The notes under the pieces were generated by a model. The model made no database searches. It was not told where the DNA came from and saw only the letters and a list, made by a program, of their open reading frames with translations. Both the position numbers and the translations under genes were made by a program. Of a stretch of DNA of 7,104 bases, positions 4,211-7,104 are shown piece by piece. This DNA comes from Gammaproteobacteria bacterium (GTDB lineage: Bacteria > Pseudomonadota > Gammaproteobacteria > UBA9214). The stretch lies in the NCBI GenBank assembly GCA_020027635.1, contig JAHKKL010000085.1:1-7104 (forward strand), given 5' to 3'. Each line of letters starts with the position of its first letter. The first letter of the stretch is position 1.

Positions 4211-6652
4211 TCACAAGCTTAATGTGACTTTCTCGGTGCTGTATCCGATCGAACGATACCCGCGCACACGTCTTTCAAACATACGGGCTAGCATAGGTAT
4301 ATCACGGTCGACATAGTCGTAGATGCGAACCTCGGTCTTTTCAGGATGGAGGCGGTGAAGTCTGCCGGCGTACTGAATCAGCGTGCCTTTCCAGGATACA
4401 GGCAGTGCTAAAAACAAGGTGTCCAGACGCGCATCGTCAAACCCTTCTCCGATATAACGTCCCGTAGCAAGAACCAACCGCTCATCGTCATCGGGAATGG
4501 ACGCCAGCCGATTCAAATCATCACGGCGTTTTTTTGCGCCTCTACCACCGTGCAGGACAACCATATTGCGCGTGAAATTGCGCAATCGGTCGGCAAAGTA
4601 CTCCAGGTGTTCTTTGCGTTCCGTGAGCAAAATAGGTGATCGACCCTCCTCAAGCGCGTGCAGGATGTCATCGAATATCAGATTATTGCGTTGCTCGTCT
4701 GCGGCGAGCCGACGGTAAAGTTCCTGAATACGCAGATCGCTACTATCGTCCAGATTGAATCCGGTCTTGCGGATAATCAGGTTGTGGTTAAAGGGATGGT
4801 GCGCGGCCTGGTTGCGGGCATCCACGGCGAAACGAATTGGACCTAACTGCATCTCGATAATCGGATGATGACCGTCACGACGTTGTGGCGTGGCGGTCAG
4901 GCCGGTAATGAAACGTGCCCTGACCTCGGCCAGGACGCGTTCGAATGACACCGCGGGCAGGTGGTGACACTCATCCACGATCACGTGGCCATAGTTAGCC
5001 ACCAGATTATCCACGTTATCTTTGCGTACCAGGCTCTGAATCATGGCAACATCGAGCCTGCCATTGGGTTTGTGTCTGCCGCCGCCAATTTGCCCGATGT
5101 CCCTGGCATCCAGTCCCAGAAACAGCGCGAGTTGTGTGACCCACTGATCGAGCAACGGCTGGCGATGCACCAGAACCAGGGTATTGCACTGTCGCTCGGC
5201 AATAAGCCAAGTGCCGACGACGGTTTTGCCGATACCCGGCGGTGCGACGAAAACACCCATATCATGTTTGCGCAGTTCATTGACGGCCTGTTTCTGGACG
5301 GCGGTGAGTTTGCCATCGAACTGTACGTCGAGTGGTTCGCCAGGTTGGCGCTGGTCGTCAATGGTCAGTGTGCTGCCATATTGATGAAGCAAAGTCGCAA
5401 GTTCCTCCCGACATCCCCGGGGCAAGGCGAGGTGTAGCGAATGCTCCTCGGCACAACTGATCACTCGTGGCGTCAACGCCGTCGACAGTCGCAAGCTCTG
5501 CTTTTTGTAGAACTCCGGATTCTGAAAGGCCGCCAGTCGCTTGATCTGGTTTAGCAGGGGGGACGGCAGATCCGTTTTGCCCACGAATAGGCGTTGTGCA
5601 AGCACAGCATGAATTTCAGCGGGTATGGGGTCGTCAATTTGCACTTTTTCCGACCGGTCTGAAGGCGGACATTCCCACGGGGCGTCGTCCTTTCCATCTT
5701 CGCTCACGGAGCTGAACCGCACGCCGACAATCTTGTCCTGGCGGGCCGCCGCGCGGGCGATAGATTCCACGGTTGCTGGAGCTATCAGTCTCAGAGACGC
5801 CAGATAAACCCACTGATCCTTGTGTGGCCGGAAGGACTCATCGAGGAATACCGAATTGCCCGCCTGACGCGGTTCGTATTGCAGCGGCAGGGCGATGAGA
5901 TTTCCGAAACCCCCGCGCGGCAGAGTGTCCTGATTGGGGAACAGTCGGTCATAAGAACTCATGGCCAGCTGATGACGGCGTGCCATGGTCTCGGTGATGA
6001 GATAACAACCCATGCGGCGGGCGCTGATGGCGGAGACGGGTGAGCTGAAGAAGAACCAGATATGGGCGCCGTTGCCCGAGCGTGAGCGTTCTACCGCGAC
6101 AGGAACACCGAAATCCCGGCAGGTGTCGACGAAGGCCATCACATCATCGAGCCAGGATTCCTTGTCGAAGTCAGCGGCGAGAAACCAGCAGGTTTCGTCC
6201 TTGAGCAGGGGATAGACGCCGATTATGTGCCGACCCTGTAGATGGTCGAGGATGACCTGATCGTTGAGCGGCAGAAATGCCTGGTTCGGGCACTCGCTGC
6301 ATTTCACCCGGGGTTTTCCGCAGACGCTGTGCACCCATTCATTGCCGCAGGCCGGCGAATACCCTTTTCGGCCGGTCTTCGAACTCATCCAGAGCACCGG
6401 AAAGACATCGTCCCGGCCACGGAACAGTTTGCGAAACAAAGTGATCTTATCCCAGGCAGTGGTTGGTATATCAGTCATGGGTGGTACTGCCGGAGCGGAA
6501 GGAACCACAGGGGTTGATTCCATAGTGGCAAGTTCCGCCTTGAGTGCTGCCAATCGCTCCCGGCTCTCATTATGTTTGTGTGCGAGATCAGCGAGCAGCG
6601 CTTCCTCGCGGGCAATTGCCTGGCGCAGTGATCGTGCCTTAGTCAATGCCAT
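4211..6652 (-). CDS. TOTE-type conflict protein: AEP primase fused to SF2 helicase
   Basis: This 813-residue cytoplasmic protein fits the family annotated as TOTE conflict-system AEP plus DEAD/DEAH-type helicase, predicted to act on foreign or damaged nucleic acid. Residues 8-45 look like a coiled coil. A primase-like domain spans about 68-290. It has a cysteine cluster (C102, C111, C118, C121), the acidic DFD motif at 161-163, SRSGNGAHIW at 190-199, and FPNQD and FGNLIALPLQ near 238-258. The helicase part begins near 445: Walker A PPGIGKT (471-477), DECHH (560-564), TGLTATP (583-589), ATGRYIGEGFDD (729-740) and QYAGRLHR (760-767). All key motifs are intact. The ATG at 6652 was chosen because the coiled coil starts there and AGG lies six bases upstream. 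The longer open frame to 6802 would run deep inside the neighbouring gene. The start overlaps the upstream toxin-like gene by 10 bases. The family call is firm; the biological role is inferred. Confidence 0.9.
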   Translation of the reverse strand: MALTKARSLRQAIAREEALLADLAHKHNESRERLAALKAELATMESTPVVPSAPAVPPMTDIPTTAWDKITLFRKLFRGRDDVFPVLWMSSKTGRKGYSPACGNEWVHSVCGKPRVKCSECPNQAFLPLNDQVILDHLQGRHIIGVYPLLKDETCWFLAADFDKESWLDDVMAFVDTCRDFGVPVAVERSRSGNGAHIWFFFSSPVSAISARRMGCYLITETMARRHQLAMSSYDRLFPNQDTLPRGGFGNLIALPLQYEPRQAGNSVFLDESFRPHKDQWVYLASLRLIAPATVESIARAAARQDKIVGVRFSSVSEDGKDDAPWECPPSDRSEKVQIDDPIPAEIHAVLAQRLFVGKTDLPSPLLNQIKRLAAFQNPEFYKKQSLRLSTALTPRVISCAEEHSLHLALPRGCREELATLLHQYGSTLTIDDQRQPGEPLDVQFDGKLTAVQKQAVNELRKHDMGVFVAPPGIGKTVVGTWLIAERQCNTLVLVHRQPLLDQWVTQLALFLGLDARDIGQIGGGRHKPNGRLDVAMIQSLVRKDNVDNLVANYGHVIVDECHHLPAVSFERVLAEVRARFITGLTATPQRRDGHHPIIEMQLGPIRFAVDARNQAAHHPFNHNLIIRKTGFNLDDSSDLRIQELYRRLAADEQRNNLIFDDILHALEEGRSPILLTERKEHLEYFADRLRNFTRNMVVLHGGRGAKKRRDDLNRLASIPDDDERLVLATGRYIGEGFDDARLDTLFLALPVSWKGTLIQYAGRLHRLHPEKTEVRIYDYVDRDIPMLARMFERRVRGYRSIGYSTEKVTLSL

Positions 6653-7104
6653 GGTCCGCCTGGTTCCCACTTTGCCCTGAAGTCCTGGCCTTGGGTCAAC
6701 GCTTGCGTTGGTGGAACAAGGAATGTCTCCAGAAAAAGGCAGACGTCCGTTAATGATGGCGGGGAGGTAACAAGCATTCCCTTGCGCACGAAGGCATTCC
6801 ACTGAGTATTCTTAAATGCATCTTCATAGAACTCGCGACTGAGCCCTGATGGTGTGTGTTCGGGTAACGGTGTACGACGGCGCGAGAAGGTGTTGCGAAT
6901 CGCCTTGGATAATGTCAGACCGTCGAAGTCGAACTCGCGGGCGATAACCCAAAGATCGTAGAAGTCCTTCATCCGGCTATTTGCCATACCCAGGTTGACC
7001 AATGCCTGGTATTTTTCCGCCACCACGGTTTCGCGGGGATACACCATCAAGTGCGGTGCGGGGTTGCCCAACCAGGGTGGGGTATTCGGCTTCTTTCGCC
7101 TCGG
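6643..7104 (-). CDS. AbiEii/AbiGii-type nucleotidyltransferase toxin, C-terminal part, apparently frameshifted
   Basis: Only the 3' part is in the window; the nucleotidyltransferase active site would lie beyond 7104. Family signatures are YPRETVVAEK (about 7013-7042), NSRMKDFYDLW (about 6955-6987) and the typical end, PGGPWH before TGA at 6645-6643. Members act as toxins of AbiE-like toxin-antitoxin or phage-exclusion pairs, and related MenT-type enzymes modify tRNA ends. The family match breaks near 7060-7063. Downstream, the frame reads APHLMVYPRE; upstream, the expected EYPTLVGQP appears one frame away. One extra G in the + strand GGGG run would explain this. The gene is therefore a pseudogene, a programmed or phase-variable frame, or carries a sequencing error. 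It overlaps the primase-helicase start by 10 bases, which points to coupled translation. A short product from TTG at 7071 is possible but unlikely to be the functional form. Confidence 0.8.
   Translation of the reverse strand, partial: PRRKKPNTPPWLGNPAPHLMVYPRETVVAEKYQALVNLGMANSRMKDFYDLWVIAREFDFDGLTLSKAIRNTFSRRRTPLPEHTPSGLSREFYEDAFKNTQWNAFVRKGMLVTSPPSLTDVCLFLETFLVPPTQALTQGQDFRAKWEPGGPWH

Noticed and set aside
4961..5437. 158-codon + strand open frame inside the helicase gene
   Set aside because: It is antisense to intact helicase motifs (Walker A and DECHH) and has no recognisable domain.
6653..6802. 50-codon N-terminal extension of the primase-helicase
   Set aside because: It lies entirely inside the coding region of the AbiEii-type gene in another frame and resembles no domain; the start at 6652 matches the coupled-overlap geometry.

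Overview
The window joins a conserved gammaproteobacterial core block to an accessory defence-like module. The core order is alaS, lysC, csrA, tRNA-Ser(GCT), tRNA-Arg(ACG), all on the + strand. This order is familiar from non-enteric Gammaproteobacteria such as Pseudomonas; enterics have a similar alaS-csrA-serV-arg tRNA block without lysC. GC-rich coding sequence, a lysC of the overlapping alpha/beta type and a canonical 64-residue CsrA all fit a moderately high-GC, non-enteric gammaproteobacterium. The species cannot be named from this window.

Bases 1-1762 hold the C-terminal two thirds of alanyl-tRNA synthetase. A 100-base gap with a strong hairpin follows, then a complete aspartate kinase (1863-3092). 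Inside lysC lies a well-placed ribosome binding site and an in-frame ATG at 2601, which could produce a separate ACT-domain (beta) subunit. Bases 3093-3300 are the csrA promoter and leader region, with six GGA triplets packed into about 63 bases before the start codon. This suggests CsrA autoregulation. csrA itself is 3301-3495. A stable-RNA-like promoter and a dyad precede tRNA-Ser (3604-3694), and a 161-base spacer with a TATAAT box leads to tRNA-Arg (3856-3932).

After the tRNA-Arg CCA end the character changes. Bases 3933-4210 are more AT-rich, hold two clear inverted repeats and carry no convincing intact gene. From there to the window end, two genes run on the - strand toward the tRNAs. 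One encodes an 813-residue fusion of an archaeo-eukaryotic primase (AEP) domain with a four-cysteine cluster and an SF2 helicase (4211-6652). This is the architecture annotated in domain databases as a TOTE conflict-system protein. The other (6643-7104, running off the window) is the C-terminal part of an AbiEii/AbiGii-type nucleotidyltransferase toxin. Their coding regions overlap by 10 bases, so they are probably translated as a coupled pair.

The toxin reading frame appears to be broken near 7060-7063: the family match continues upstream only after a one-base frame change. The most interesting part of the window is therefore the tRNA-flanking junction with a toxin-like nucleotidyltransferase coupled to a primase-helicase, possibly in a partly decayed state.
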